Under the pieces are notes generated by a model. It worked only from the letters and a program-made list of their open reading frames with translations, made no database searches and was not told the origin of the DNA. From Oscheius dolichura (lineage: Eukaryota > Nematoda > Chromadorea > Rhabditida > Rhabditidae), in contig OW051496.1 of assembly GCA_932521035.1 (NCBI GenBank), forward strand, positions 2,170,001 to 2,234,000: a stretch of 64,000 bases of DNA. Reading direction: 5' to 3'. Positions 10,024 to 21,000 of the stretch are shown piece by piece. Each line of letters starts with the position of its first letter. Position 1 is the stretch's first letter. Position numbers and translations under genes: made by a program.

Positions 10024-12169
10024 TTATGATTGTACTGCAACTAGAACAAATGGGAATCTGCTAATAATCTCGGTATACTAACTACACCATTGTCCCAAAC
10101 AATATATCCCCAAGCCGAAACATTTTAGAGAAAACGAAACCAATTTTAGGGAGTTTCCAGCCAATTTTAGCGAATTTGAAGTAATAAAGTACCTGAATTA
10201 GTCCCTGGCAGGTCGTCCATCGCCAGACCACATTGACAAGCAATAGAATTCGTGTGAAACGTATTTGGATCCACTGTGGTCACATTCAGACCGTCGAAAG
10301 CTGCCCAAGTCTTCTCACAGGTAGCCGTGATATTCCCATTTGGGGTACGGTAACCATTAGCGGCTTGGTAGTACATTTGCGAGGAGCAATTGTCTCCCCG
10401 GACCATTCCGATGAAATACGTCAGGTCTGCCTAAAAATGAGAGGGAAAACCAATCAAAATTAAACTTTTTCTCGGTATAAATCAGCGAATCGAAGCAAAA
10501 AACGGGAAACTTACCGCTCGTATTCCATTGGTGGTATAGACGTTGGTTAGATTGAAGTCCGTGAAGACCGGCAGCTGGCATTCTACTGAAATTTATAGTT
10601 TACACTGATTCTTGTGGGGTTGGCCTATTTTCAACAGAAATTTAGGAACTCTTCGCTATTTTCCCTTCCAAACCTTTAATTTTTCGAGTTTTTGATTCAA
10701 AATTACTGTGGAGACTTCAATTCTGCTCAATGGGTCCTGTAGCGGGGAGCGCAGTTCATTAACTGTGAAAAATCAGCTGGAAATGGAGCAGACGAGGCGT
10801 TTTTGAGAACGTCGAAGGGGCTTATTTGAATGGCTAACAATCTTTTCGGCTTCTTTATAACTTTATACAGAAACATTAGCCTAATTGATTTGATTGACGC
10901 AAACGTTCTTTTTCCAGAAAAACAAGCTATAAGATCAGGAAAACAAGAGAAAAACACTTGAAATTGGGAGTTTTTGAGTAAAACTAATGAATTTAGGGTG
11001 TTCCAGAGGCCCTTTATCAGAAGTGGGGCTATTTGAACAGCCAGTAAAAGACTGCTGTCTATGGGTGTAGCTAGGAATTTTTTGAGGAATTGGTAGGGGT
11101 AAATTGTCGAGAAAAAAAAACACTAATTGAACAATCTGAAAGTCAAATGAAGGCCATAGGAGGCCATAGGAGACACCTTATTGAAAACCGACCAGAACTG
11201 AACATTTTGAATCCTAGCCGAAACTTTTGAAACCTAATATTTTTAGCTTCTAGGCATTACAATGCTGTTTTATTTTGAATTTTTTGCTTGAACTCGTCAA
11301 AGTCGCAGACTAGTAATTGCTAGAGAGCCGTTTAATATAAGAAGCAGACGTGAAACCAAGTGTCAGCAAGCAAAACTCACCGGTCATATTGTATCCACTT
11401 GAAAAAGACTGCTCACAGCGGGATACGGTTGTCTGAAAATGGAGTCTTTCTTTATTTTATTCGTTGATTCAGGAACAATACAAAAGGTTCTTTTCTAATT
11501 CTACCATATTGTCATCTCATATCTCATGTATGGAACTTTTGGGCTACCATATTTTTCCGGTTAGAACTCCCTAAAGAAATCAAAAAATCGGAAAGGGGCT
11601 CCAGTTTTGGGAAATTATGGAAAAATGAATATTTTCTCTACTCAAACTCGGCATAATTACCCTTTTCTCTCCAGACTAGAATGCTAGAAACACGGGAACG
11701 AATTCTGTTCATTATTTAGAAATTGGATAAAACATTTAAAAATATTCGAATAATGTCAACGGGTATGATTATATTTCCCTTTTCCCAATTCTCCATTTCT
11801 GATGCTCAAAATCTCTGAATTTCGAAAAACGAATAGCTAGAAAAATAGCAAGCCAAGTAAGGAAGTTCTCCCCTTTTTAATGCTCTGTTGGATTCTTATA
11901 ATAACTACTTTTAATGTTTTCCTTGATATGTTCCAGATATGTGATGAGTAATCAAAAAATGAGGAAAACTAACTAACATTGACACTGTTGTGATCATCAA
12001 TCCGATAGAGAATTGAGCAGAACGGCGCCGTGTAGATGTATTTTGTATAGGCAGTCGATCCCAGTCCTTTGCAGGCGGAACAGAGACGATCATCCGTCGA
12101 ACAGTTCTGAGCTACCGTACTCTCCAGCTGGCTATAGAAGACAAGAAATGTCAGCAACAACCAGGACAT
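10024..12169 (-). CDS. Secreted protein with conserved cysteines, unrecognised
   Basis: Minus-strand exons are 12169-11978, 11432-11381, 10585-10515, 10430-10193 and probably a tiny last exon 10040-10024. The phases agree at every junction and give about 189 residues. The N-terminus MSWLLLTFLVFYSQLESTVAQ is a clear signal peptide. The mature part has about ten cysteines (DRLCSACKGLG, SRCEQSF, ECQLPV, DNCSSQMYY, ATCEKTW, ACQCGLA) and N-glycosylation sites such as NLT, NCS, NIT and NVT. No known domain is recognised. An extracellular, disulfide-stabilised protein is inferred. The last exon and stop are the least certain part. The first four exons are well supported by ORFs and splice sites. Confidence 0.7.
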
Positions 12170-12459
12170 ATGACCTGGGTGAGGTAGAAGGGAGAGAAAA
12201 TGAGGAAACCGTTGCCCTGACTACACCGCCCCCATAAAAATGGACTCACGGGTTGGGGGAAAATGACTGACGAATCAAAGATTATGGGAGACGTGTGAAG
12301 GACGTGATAATTGGAAACATACGCTGCTATTGCCAGGTACCCGCCACACCCGGCTGGGTATAATGGGATTTTTGACGAGTTAGTGGAATCAACGAGTCGG
12401 TGAAAAAAGAAATCTCGATGAAGAAATTACTCCTTCTTACTCAAGTTACTGATTTCTTT

Positions 12460-12715
12460 TTAAAGGAACCGTCAGGGACCTTGGCGGGTTACTGTAGCGG
12501 CTGAAAATGGCAAGGCGAAATTGACATTTTCACATAAACCTAATAGCACCATTCGAAAGAGCGTGAAAAACTACGTCGAATAAGCTAGATTTCAGCTTAT
12601 TTCTTATTTTCTGTGGTAGATATTTTCATAAAACAAAAATGCAAAAAAAAAAAATTGGGGACAGTCGCTTCGGGACCACTGTCCCCGGGGGCAAGGTCCC
12701 TGACGGTTCCTTTAA
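12460..12715 (+). repeat. TTAA-flanked MITE (piggyBac-like target site)
   Basis: TTAA precedes aggaaccgtcagggacctt, and the exact inverted complement aaggtccctgacggttcct is followed by TTAA. This gives a 248-bp non-coding element with 19-bp terminal inverted repeats. The same ends occur at 53759-53995, and left ends at 13877 and 16043. TTAA target duplication is typical of piggyBac-type transposases, but none is encoded here. Confidence 0.85.
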
Positions 12716-12808
12716 TGAGAAGTGCGTAGCGTTTTTTGTTGCCTTCTACCAAAAAATTCGCTTTTGATCGGTGATGCAGTTGTATTGGATAATGTGAAAC
12801 AAGATTGT

Positions 12809-13491
12809 TTATTGTTGTAAATTATGTGCATTATTATTATGTTTTTCTCTTATGTTATGTTGGCATAGTCGATCCGCAAACTCTTGAGAAACAAGAACAG
12901 TAGAGAAAGTGTAGGGAAAATGAGAATATACAGGAAGAGTAGGGCCATCCAGCCATTTGATTCCGTCAAATATTTGAACGTTAAAGGTAGAATACTTTTC
13001 CGAATGCCGAATTCGGCCAATTGTAAAGATTTCTGGGCCAAGAACTGCTCCAGTGAAAGGATATCCAGGGAATGTTATAGATGGTAACTCTTTCCACTGT
13101 CCATTTTCCTCAAATGTATCCATTCCATTCCAAACAACTAATATCTCCTCGTCTCTCATTCATATCAGCCAGTTGTTTCCATTCCATATTTTTGTCCAAC
13201 TTGAAGAATGACTTGTCCCAGTTGATTATATAGAGTTCATCATCGAGATAAACAGCACCAACAGGTAGGCGAGGAAATTCCATCTGTGAAACAGTCCAGG
13301 TGGATGTCTTCCGATTCCATATTGTCATCTTATTATTATGCCCACCTCCTCCCGCGACCAAAATCTAAAAAAAGAGTTGCCCATCTTCTTTCCTAACTCT
13401 CGAATTTTCACCTACCGTTTGGACGAATTTCGGTTCAAAGTTTATGATTTCTTGGATCGACGGCCTATCAGAAATGTTTCTTTGCCAGCAT
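12809..13491 (-). pseudogene. Kelch-domain remnant of a kinase-Kelch gene, internally deleted
   Basis: The minus strand keeps the end of the kinase domain (WQRNISDRPSIQEII, 13491-13416), the first Kelch repeat (13361 to about 13110) and the last Kelch repeats (FEENGQWKELPS to a stop at 12809). Compared with the paralogues ending at 14960 and 26375, about 450-500 bases are missing between WNGYI and the FEENGQW block. Reading frame is lost at that junction. The kinase N-lobe and catalytic region are absent upstream of 13491. This is a dead copy. Confidence 0.82.
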
Positions 13492-13876
13492 CTTAAAAAT
13501 ATTTTACAAGGGTTTTCAAACGTATCAAAAATAACTGGAGGTGTTCGTTTTTATCATTGCTTTTGCTTATTTGAGCTATGAACTACCGAAAAAATATAAA
13601 AATAGCCGAAGTCTGTGTCAGATACAATTGTCGAAAATTTTTAAAGAAATTTAACTCGCAAAATTTGAAGGTGCGAACCGCGCGGGAAAAGTTTTTCCAT
13701 TTGAAACAGACTATAACACAGCTCGCCGAGGTCGGCACCTCAAAGGTCTAAAATGATCAAAATGATCCCGCAGCGACCACATGCCAGTTTTTCATATATA
13801 CGTTCTACACATTTTCATGTGTTTCCATGTTTTATTCGGCCATATCGACCCCAAATTTTTTTCTTCTATTGATAAC
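13492..13876. other. Unassigned sequence between pseudogene and transposon
   Basis: No gene is seen. It begins where homology to the kinase-Kelch gene breaks off, so it may mark the breakpoint of the deleted kinase part. Confidence 0.35.
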
Positions 13877-14386
13877 TTAAAGGAACTGTCAGGGACCAAG
13901 TGGTAGTGATCATTTGAATATGAACAACCGAGTCCCAAGCGACTGACTACATATGGGGCCTATTCTCTATCTAAACTTTTCATTTCGGGGTCATTTATGC
14001 GTATTTTACGTCTCATCTAGCGTTTTCCGCATTTTCTCTACCAAAAAATCTAGCAACCTAACTCAGTATAGACTTAAAAAATTGACCGTTTTCTCCTGAC
14101 CACGGTAATATATTTATTTTTGCATATGAACGTCGGAATCACGAGAAAATTGCAGTTTTATCCCAAAGTCATAAATGCGTTCCATTTCTGTGATCATGAT
14201 CGTTGCGGGACCCCATAAAGGTCCTGCAACGATCATGATCATTTTTTCGCTTTTAACCGTTTTTCGACCGAATTTTGATCATAAATGTGTATTTTTCTCG
14301 TGATACAGGCGTCCATATGCAAAAACAAATATACCATTGTGATCAGGAGAAAAAGGCGAATTTTTTAAGCCCAAGTTGTTTTAGGT
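13877..14386 (+). mobile_element. TTAA-type fold-back element, family P (right end lost)
   Basis: It begins TTAA-aggaactgtcagggacc and contains an internal palindrome with gatcatgatcgttgcgg, ccccataaaggtcc and ccgcaacgatcatgatc-like arms (about 14190-14240). The same layout, reversed, occurs at 25145-25616. Pieces occur at 1-200 and about 60905-61100. The right end is replaced at about 14386 by the Harbinger-like element. Confidence 0.75.
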
Positions 14387-14930
14387 CCGGCAGTAGAAAA
14401 AATTTACGAAAAGTACGAGGAGCCAAACCCCGATTATCAGGCCCACTTGTTTTTAATTTTTGATTCATTTGAAGCTTCATTGATTTCTTTGTGTGTACTT
14501 GTTTTTTCTATATTATTTTTGTTGCTAAATAATCTACATTCGATAGCGGTTCTTTTGCAGTATCACTGAGCATGTGACATGCGATACAAGTAGTAAAAAA
14601 TCAAAAACATCGAAAGAAACGAATCTGAGATATAATTTGATGAATTGCTTTTGATTTTTATATTGTTTTTGTTTCTACTTATTTTTTACACATAGCCTAG
14701 CATGTTAGTAATATTTTATAACTGTTACAGAAAGAAAATTGAGGAAAAATGAGCCTAATTAGCATATTGCAAGTCGCTTGCGCTTTTCGTCATTATTCCA
14801 TTTTCATTATTTGTTGTATTGCTTTCGATTGTTGTTTTATCATTTTTATTTTGTTTTCTATTATTTCTAATTGGTAATACATTATTTTTAGATGCACAAG
14901 GAAGAAATAGAAGAATCGGAAGAACATTTT
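14387..14930 (-). mobile_element. Truncated copy of the PIF/Harbinger-like element
   Basis: It starts with ccggcagtagaaaa, the terminal repeat of the element at 31644-32759. Bases 14460-14930 are a reverse-complement copy of 32180-32660. The minus strand can encode a coiled-coil C-terminus ending IKQQSKAIQQIMKME before a stop at 14793, matching the other copy. It lies just past the stop codon of the kinase-Kelch gene ending at 14960. Confidence 0.65.
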
Positions 14931-14959
14931 GTCAATTACGCTATGATCTCTCGAATTAT

Positions 14960-17541
14960 TTATTGTTTTAAATCGTTTGGATAAGAACAAAGACGATCCG
15001 CGAACTCTTGAGGAACGAGAACAGCAATCGGAAGGAAAAGATCAATCAGAGGGGAAGAGGGGCCAACACGCCAATTGATTCCGTCAAATATTTCCAAATC
15101 GGGACTATCATTAGTATTATCCCAGCCAATTGTAATGATTTCTCGACCAAGAACTGCTGCAACAGAAGCAAAACTAGTTGGGGTTAAGGGCGACCTTTCC
15201 TCCTTCCACTGTCGCTTTTTCTCGTGTGGATCCAATTCCAGAACTATGGTGGCTTCTCTTCCATCGCGACCTCCTATTACAACCAGCTTATCACTATAAC
15301 AAACGAGGGAATGGCGAAATCGAGGTGTTGGCATATCCGTCAGTTCCGTCCACACTCCACTCTCAGGATCGAAACATTCCACACTTTCCACACTTTTCCA
15401 ATTGACATCTCCAATAGGATCTCCTCTTCCTCCATAAATATATATTTTCCTGTTACAGACGGCTGCAGCTGCATCACATCTGGCATATTTCATGTCTCTA
15501 AAATCACTTATTAGCCGAAAGATAATCAAAAGATTATAGGCTCCTTTATAAAGATAACTTACGGCATTAGTGTCCATTTATCCTCCTTCGGATCATATCG
15601 TTCCACACTTTTTAAGTATTCATCCTTTTCATTCCATCCTCCAAACACCCAAATGTATCCATTCCATCCCAAACAGTCATTATTAATCCACCCTCGTTTC
15701 TCATTCATATCAGCCAGTCGTCTCCATTCCATATTTTTGTCCAACTTGAAGAATGACTTGAGACCACCGATTATATAGAGTTCATCATCGAGATAAACAA
15801 CACCTTCAACTCCAATGTGGTCAAGAAGTTCCATTCGTGAAACAGTCCAAGTGGATGTCCCCCGATTCCATATTGTCATCTTATTATCATTAGGACCGCT
15901 TCCCACGACCAAAATCTAAAAAAGCGGAGCCCATTTTCTTTCCTAACTCTCAAATTTTCACCTACCGTCTGGTCGAATTTCGGTTCAAAGTTTATGATTT
16001 CCTGGATCGACGGCCTATCAGAAATGTTTCTTTGCCAGCATCTTAAAGGAACAGTCAGGGAGTTTTTCGACGAGGTCTCAGAAAATAGAGAATTTTTCGC
16101 TGATCACGATGCACTATTTTATAAATCATAAAAATGTCAAAATATCGAGAAAAATGCGTTCAAAGTGCTCGAATATCGACCAACGTCAGCATCCCAAGTT
16201 ACGGACGTCAGCACGCCGGTGCCCGGGAAGAACGTTTTTTCAAAATTTGATCAGCATTCGTCAGCATTTTGATGATGTATCGCTATTTTTATCGTTTCTT
16301 TTCATTTTTTCCACATTTTAAACGATCCCTATATGTACACCAAAGGTAAATATAATGAAAACAGTGAAATAGGAAAAAAATCGCTTTTTCTGTATACGGT
16401 AGCAGAAAAACTCCTTAAAAAAATATTTTAATAGAATTGTCCAACAAACAAAGAAAACGAAATTAGGTTAATTTTGTAGGCCTTTTCAGCCCCAAACTTC
16501 ATATTTCTACACCAACCTTTTCACAAAATTCCACGAATCCTCGTTCATTTTATCAGGATCTATAGGCAGTTCTATACAATCATTTGCATCTTGTAGATGT
16601 TCCGAAGGGTGCCTACTTTTATATTGTACACTGATCAAATAAAATCACCCGACTTCCGGCATATAATTTCCCATATTGTAACTCCAAATGAATAGACATC
16701 GCCTTGCCGTTAGAAACATCGCTACCAATGCGACTGGAATAACAAAGTTTATTGGGAAGAGAAGCGTTAATTACCCACTAGTATATGTATTTTGATGAGA
16801 AATATTCCTAGCCAGGCCAAAATCAGCCAGTTTTAGATGAGTTCTTGCGGCTAGAAGAATACTGAAGAAAAAAAATGCAAAAAATTGGGAAAATGTCTAC
16901 TTTTTAGGCTTGACATCCCTGTGAATGATATTCTTTTCATGTAGATAATCCAACCCGGCACCAATTTGCTTGATCCACAAGACGATTAACTTCATGTCAT
17001 AATGTTTGGAGACATTGTGGATTTCTGTTGACTTCCTTTAAAATTGAAATAAATAAAGGATAACCGTTATGAAGACTGCCGAGTTCCAAATATTCCATCA
17101 CGTATCCGGAACAAAGCGGCATCTTTTTAGTTCCGTCTATATCTTTCATCTGTCCATCCCAAATTACTCCGAATAACTCGACAATGTGTGGATGAGGGTG
17201 CTGAAATGGGAAACTTATGAAAGACACGAGGCGACGCGTACCGTTTTCAATATTTCAATTTCCCTTTCAGCATAGACATCCAACTGGTAGAACTCTTTCA
17301 CAGCCACAGTCCTAAAAAGAGAGATGCCTTTGAATGGAAATCCTCACCGTTTCTCTCTGGTAAATCGTGTTACATCGTATCCCTTATAAACTATACCGTA
17401 TCCTCCACCATCTAGCCTTTTTAGTTCTTGAAAATCCTTCAATTCGTGGTAAGGCACACCTAAAAGTAATATTACTAACAGAAGAGGAAGCAGAACTCTA
17501 CCATCAGGTGTGTATTTCACGGAGGAGAGAACAGTTCCCAT
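14960..17541 (-). pseudogene. Kinase-Kelch gene with disrupted activation loop
   Basis: The minus-strand order of exons matches the intact paralogue. Exon 1 (17541-17502) encodes MGTVLSSVKYTPD, a myristoylation-like start. Later exons carry DGGGYGIVYKG, VAVKEF, HRDVKPKN and ADFGLARN. The next exon reads GRIGSDVSNGKAM: about 50 bases including the MAPE motif are missing and the frame shifts before the SFGVTIWE-equivalent bases. The exons downstream of the break (PSEHLQDANDC, RNISDRPSIQEI) and the whole Kelch domain (15912 to 14960, ending LCSYPNDLKQ) are open. So the lesion is confined to the kinase C-lobe. A MITE (16043-16418) sits in the intron before the RNISDRPS exon and now flanks its acceptor. 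Probably a recent pseudogene, unless unusual splicing restores frame. Confidence 0.75.
16043..16418 (+). repeat. TTAA-flanked MITE inserted at a splice acceptor
   Basis: Relative to the uninterrupted paralogue at about 27430, 376 bases flanked by TTAA are inserted. The left end is aggaacagtcagggagttttt and the right end gaaaaactcct, so the right terminal repeat lacks part of the left one. On the minus strand the host acceptor becomes cctttaag, part of it formed by the TTAA. Confidence 0.75.
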
Positions 17542-17935
17542 AGAGAGGCGGTTCTAATGGTCAAGGAGGGTGAAACAAATCTCTAAAAGCAAAACAGAAA
17601 TTGTCAAGATGGTGAGAAATTGAGTAAAAAAGAATAAGTGCTAATAATAAGACTGGATGCTTCAATAGTTTCAAGGCAAAAAGATTACGGTATATCTTTT
17701 CCGGATCCAAGAATGCAGGCTATTACAGTTAGCTAATAATTTTACGGAAGAGATTTGAGCGAAAGAGTGGTCGTCTCAACGCCAACAGCCCAAACTGATA
17801 AGAACTGATAAGAAGCAGGCAGAGAAGATGGACCTGGGAAGTGGTTAGCTGTAAAAGACAATGAGCAACTCTTTTTGTGGAGTTGAAAACGTCACGTGAT
17901 TCCCTACTACTACATGGTGCCGTGCTAGTCAAAAG
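17542..17935 (-). repeat. Duplicated 5' flank shared with 30060-30425
   Basis: The sequence upstream of the ATG at 17541 is almost identical to that upstream of the ATG at 30059, from gagaggcggttctaatgg to cctactactacatggtg. The main difference is an extra gataagaactgataag copy at about 17795. This is a gene-plus-promoter duplication. Confidence 0.8.
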
Positions 17936-18159
17936 TTATTGCTTTTAAAAAAAAGCATTTTAAAATTGGTGCCGACGTATACGCTCAATCCAGAGGTCGA
18001 GGGTTTGCCATAGTAACCGTAAAATCCCATGCCCCTTTGAATTTCCTGTAGGAAATAATGGGGAATAAGCAGAATAATCATTTAAAAAAATGCAAGAATG
18101 AAGTTGACTTATTAGGGACTCGAATTTGGGCAGAAAAAAGACAAAAGATTTGTAAGCTA

Positions 18160-18505
18160 AGAAGAAAGAAGAAAGAAGAAAGAAGGAAGAAGAAAGAAGA
18201 AAGAAGAAAGAAGAAAGAAGAAAGAAGAAAGAAGAAAGAAGAAAGAAGAAAGAAGAAAGAAGAAAGAAGAAAGAAGAAAGAAGAAAGAAGAAAGAAGAAA
18301 GAAGAAAGAAGAAAGAAGAAAGAAGAAAGAAGAAAGAAGAAAGAAGAAAGAAGAAAGAAGAAAGAAGAAAGAAGAAAGAAGAAAGAAGAAAGAAGAAAGA
18401 AGAAAGAAGAAAGAAGAAAGAAGAAAGAAGAAAGAAGAAAGAAGAAAGAAGAAAGAAGAAAGAAGAAAGAAGAAAGAAGAAAGAAGAAAGAAGAAAGAAG
18501 AAAGT
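18160..18505 (+). repeat. 7-bp microsatellite (GAAGAAA)n
   Basis: About 49 tandem copies of GAAGAAA, nearly perfect. It opens long artificial frames on both strands (KKEERRK repeats on plus, SSFFFLL on minus) that should not be taken as genes. Confidence 0.95.
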
Positions 18506-18720
18506 ATCCACTCGGCCATTTGGCCATGTTATTATTGCCGCAATCCATTGCTTACAAAGCGGTTTTTAATTTCGACCGATTTGATATGTTAAACCAAACG
18601 GAGTGCTGCCATGTACCACGAGGGGTTTGGCAGATTTTGAAAACGATTTCTGGGACAACTTTTGAAGATCTATCGAATGGTATAGGTCTCATCGCGTGAA
18701 GCCACGGTAAAGTAAAAAGG
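18506..18720 (+). repeat. Dispersed repeat, family R (partial)
   Basis: This shares gatctatcgaatgg, tgaagccac and the aaaacgatttct block with repeats at about 30490-30720 (inverse), 38786-39062 and 60825-60900. Typical end: cctttttagtttaaggtggcttca. Confidence 0.55.
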
Positions 18721-18787
18721 TTAAAAAAAGGAGAAACTTCGCGGGTTTACTCGGACTCGCGGCCGAGAGCAGATACCTATCGGGTTC

Positions 18788-19197
18788 GGCTCTACTACTT
18801 TTAGCCGGTCAATGAGACTTTAGCCGGTCAACGGAAAGTGGCGCGTCACATTTGTGCTTGTAACTTGTTCACTTTTCGAACGTTTTTAATAAATCAACTA
18901 CTACTTGAGAGAGCACATCACGGCGGTTCTAAAACACTTATTCTCAGCTCAATAAACCTTATATGAAGTATCCTATAAACACAAATATGGGAAAAGCCCG
19001 AGAAATCACCATGAATATTTGCATCTATAGGAAATTTACTGTAACACTTATTGAGTTGAGAATATATGTGTTAGAACCGCCGTGATCTTCTCTCTCGAAC
19101 AGTGGTTGAATTATTAAAAACGGCCCAAGAATGATCAAGCTACAACACCAAACGCGTGGCAGATAATTTTTATGACCGGCTAAAAATCAGTAGAGCC
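18788..19197 (+). repeat. Palindromic MITE with ggctctact ends
   Basis: The ends ggctctactacttttagccggtca and the inverse of ggctctactgatttttagccggtca frame long complementary arms (gagagagcacatcacggcggttct / agaaccgccgtgatcttctc). It is inserted in another repeat (cttcgcggg...cctatcgg...gggctttat) whose uninterrupted copy is at about 21900-21985, an empty site. Confidence 0.75.
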
Positions 19198-19386
19198 TCG
19201 GTCTCTAGGTTCGGGCTTTTTATCCGGATGGTGAGGAGATTTGCTAACTCTTGTAGAAGAAACGGAAGAGAAAGCGGGCAGCTTATTCGGAAGTATTCGA
19301 GAGAAGGACAATATCAAAGAAGGGGAAACTTTCAAGAGTAAAATACTGGCTGGGTAATACAATGGACTGTTGTAGAAATGGAATAT

Positions 19387-20001
19387 TTAGGCTCCGATAG
19401 CCGGCTGCTGGCGAATCTGTAGATTATTTATTTGTACTCTGAGTGCCCTGAGTTGAGCTTCACGATTCCTAATTTCCTGCTCCATTCGGTCGATCTCTTC
19501 TTGGGGAGCCTTGAATTTGTCCAGATAATGATGAAGCATTATACTGAGAGTCGGTGCGACTTTTGTGAGTACCGGATAGAAGAAGTACCACGGGACGGAT
19601 TCCTTCAAAAACTGCTGCTGATGGTAAACAACAAGTATTTCATGTGGCAGGTTGATGACAACGCCAAATAATAGGTATCCATTGACGAAGAAGATACACT
19701 CGGCGAAAAGCGTACGGGGAATAAGATCCAGATCCGAAAAAGGAAAATATTATAATCCATTTCTAACGGATATTTCACGGATTAAATTTGATGGAACGTC
19801 TCCGATACGGGACCAGGTTTGAACGCTTCCTGGTCCCGTAGCGGAGAGGTTTTCCCGAGGAATAGCCATTGGGAATAGCGCCTATAGCGAAAAATTAAAA
19901 AGATTTACCTGTATTTTCTTAAGCCAAACCGGAATGTAGACGAAACAATAGACCCCGATGGTGAACCAATTGATACGAAGATAGAACTCCATTTTTTTGG
20001 A
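19387..20001 (-). pseudogene. Membrane protein with C-terminal coiled coil, 3' part only
   Basis: Exon 20001-19909 (MEFYLRINWFTIGVYCF part, one TM) is followed by exon 19734-19387. The latter encodes hydrophobic segments (FAECIFFVNGYLLFGV, PWYFFYPVLTKVAPTL) and a Glu/Arg-rich coiled coil ending QQPAIGA. Both exons are phase 0. The expected acceptor before the second exon reads ttttcctttttcg with no AG, apparently one base short. A MITE lies in the intron. So the gene looks broken, or a base is missing in the sequence. Upstream exons are not certain. At 20800-21000 minus a segment YAASLALTIERSIT resembles nematode chemoreceptor TM3, so a diverged 7TM receptor is possible but unproven. Confidence 0.5.
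19751..19885 (+). repeat. Fold-back MITE, family M5
   Basis: It has tataatccatttctaacgg and a diverged inverse end, with an internal gggaccaggtttgaacgcttcctggtccc palindrome. It matches 36768-36902 and the host element at about 58490-59150. Confidence 0.7.
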
Positions 20002-21000
20002 CTGTAAAGAGATTTTTACATGGGATATTTCCGAAGTTGTTCTCGTTTTTATAAGTCAGTGGAATGCCATTGTTTGTAACTTTATTATTTCTCTAGTCTA
20101 ACAACAAATGGCGACGATCTATTTGACAGGCAGGTAACACTTGTGAACGGAATTTGGAGACAGGGATTACATTAGTTGATATAATTTTCTTTTTTTCCAT
20201 GGCTTTCTGCTCGTTTCTCATCCGCCATAGATCAATAACTACAATCAACGGGTCAGGCCTAAGCTTTCTACCATAGAGGTAGAGTTAGCCTCAGATTTTC
20301 ACTATATAACCACAGTTCGATTCAAACCTAGTCTATTCATATGAGAAAATAGAAATCTTGGGCAAAACCACCATCTAGCCTAGGTGTATTAATTAGAAGA
20401 GCTATATGAAAAGTCCAGAATGCAGCACGTCATGAACGAAGACCTTCTCTCCATCAAAATGGGAAATGGGCCATGAATCTAGCAGAGTAGACCGGGATGT
20501 TTATTTAAAATGATTAGACTACGGTATGCCTTGTATTACGAGTTGAACTTTTAAAAGTTATCCTCCCAGATCGGAGCAGCATAACGTACAAACTTTCTCG
20601 AAGCAACGAAAGAATGGGAGTCAGTGAAAGACGGAACAAGGGATTCTTTTGATGAGAACGACTACTCTTCTTGATAATCTGGGTAACAGAACAGTACGAC
20701 TGTACGCGAGAAAGCTTTTTAACTCTCAGGAGATCATGTTGCAAGACAGAAAACAAGGGAACACGCGTTGACAGTCTTCCCTGTATGCGATACTCCAATT
20801 TTAATGTTTGTAATACTTCTTTCTATTGTAAGAGCAAGAGATGCAGCATACCGAACATATCGGGATGAGCACTTTTGAAAGCTACGCGAAGAAAACCATG
20901 TGTTACAACACCTCCTGCATTACGCTTCTATCCAACGCCCAAAATATAACAGAAGAAGACAGAAGTAAGTAGGCCTTAAAACCGACAATATACTCACCAC
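20002..21000 (-). other. Possible upstream exons of a diverged 7TM receptor, weak
   Basis: Minus-strand stretches at about 20990-20900 (AYLLLSSSVIFWALDRS) and 20880-20810 (RYVRYAASLALTIERS) look like membrane helices of nematode chemoreceptors. They can only be joined by a very short intron, and no continuous model to the exon at 20001 was found. Treat as gene debris. Confidence 0.25.

Noticed and set aside
15075-15514. Plus-strand open frames opposite the Kelch exons (also at 26490-26902 and 59683-60264)
   Set aside because: Antisense shadows of Kelch coding sequence.
17960-18699. Long open frames on both strands across the microsatellite (213, 183, 156 and 120 codons)
   Set aside because: They are products of the GAAGAAA repeat (KKEERRK or SSFFFLL) with no other protein character.
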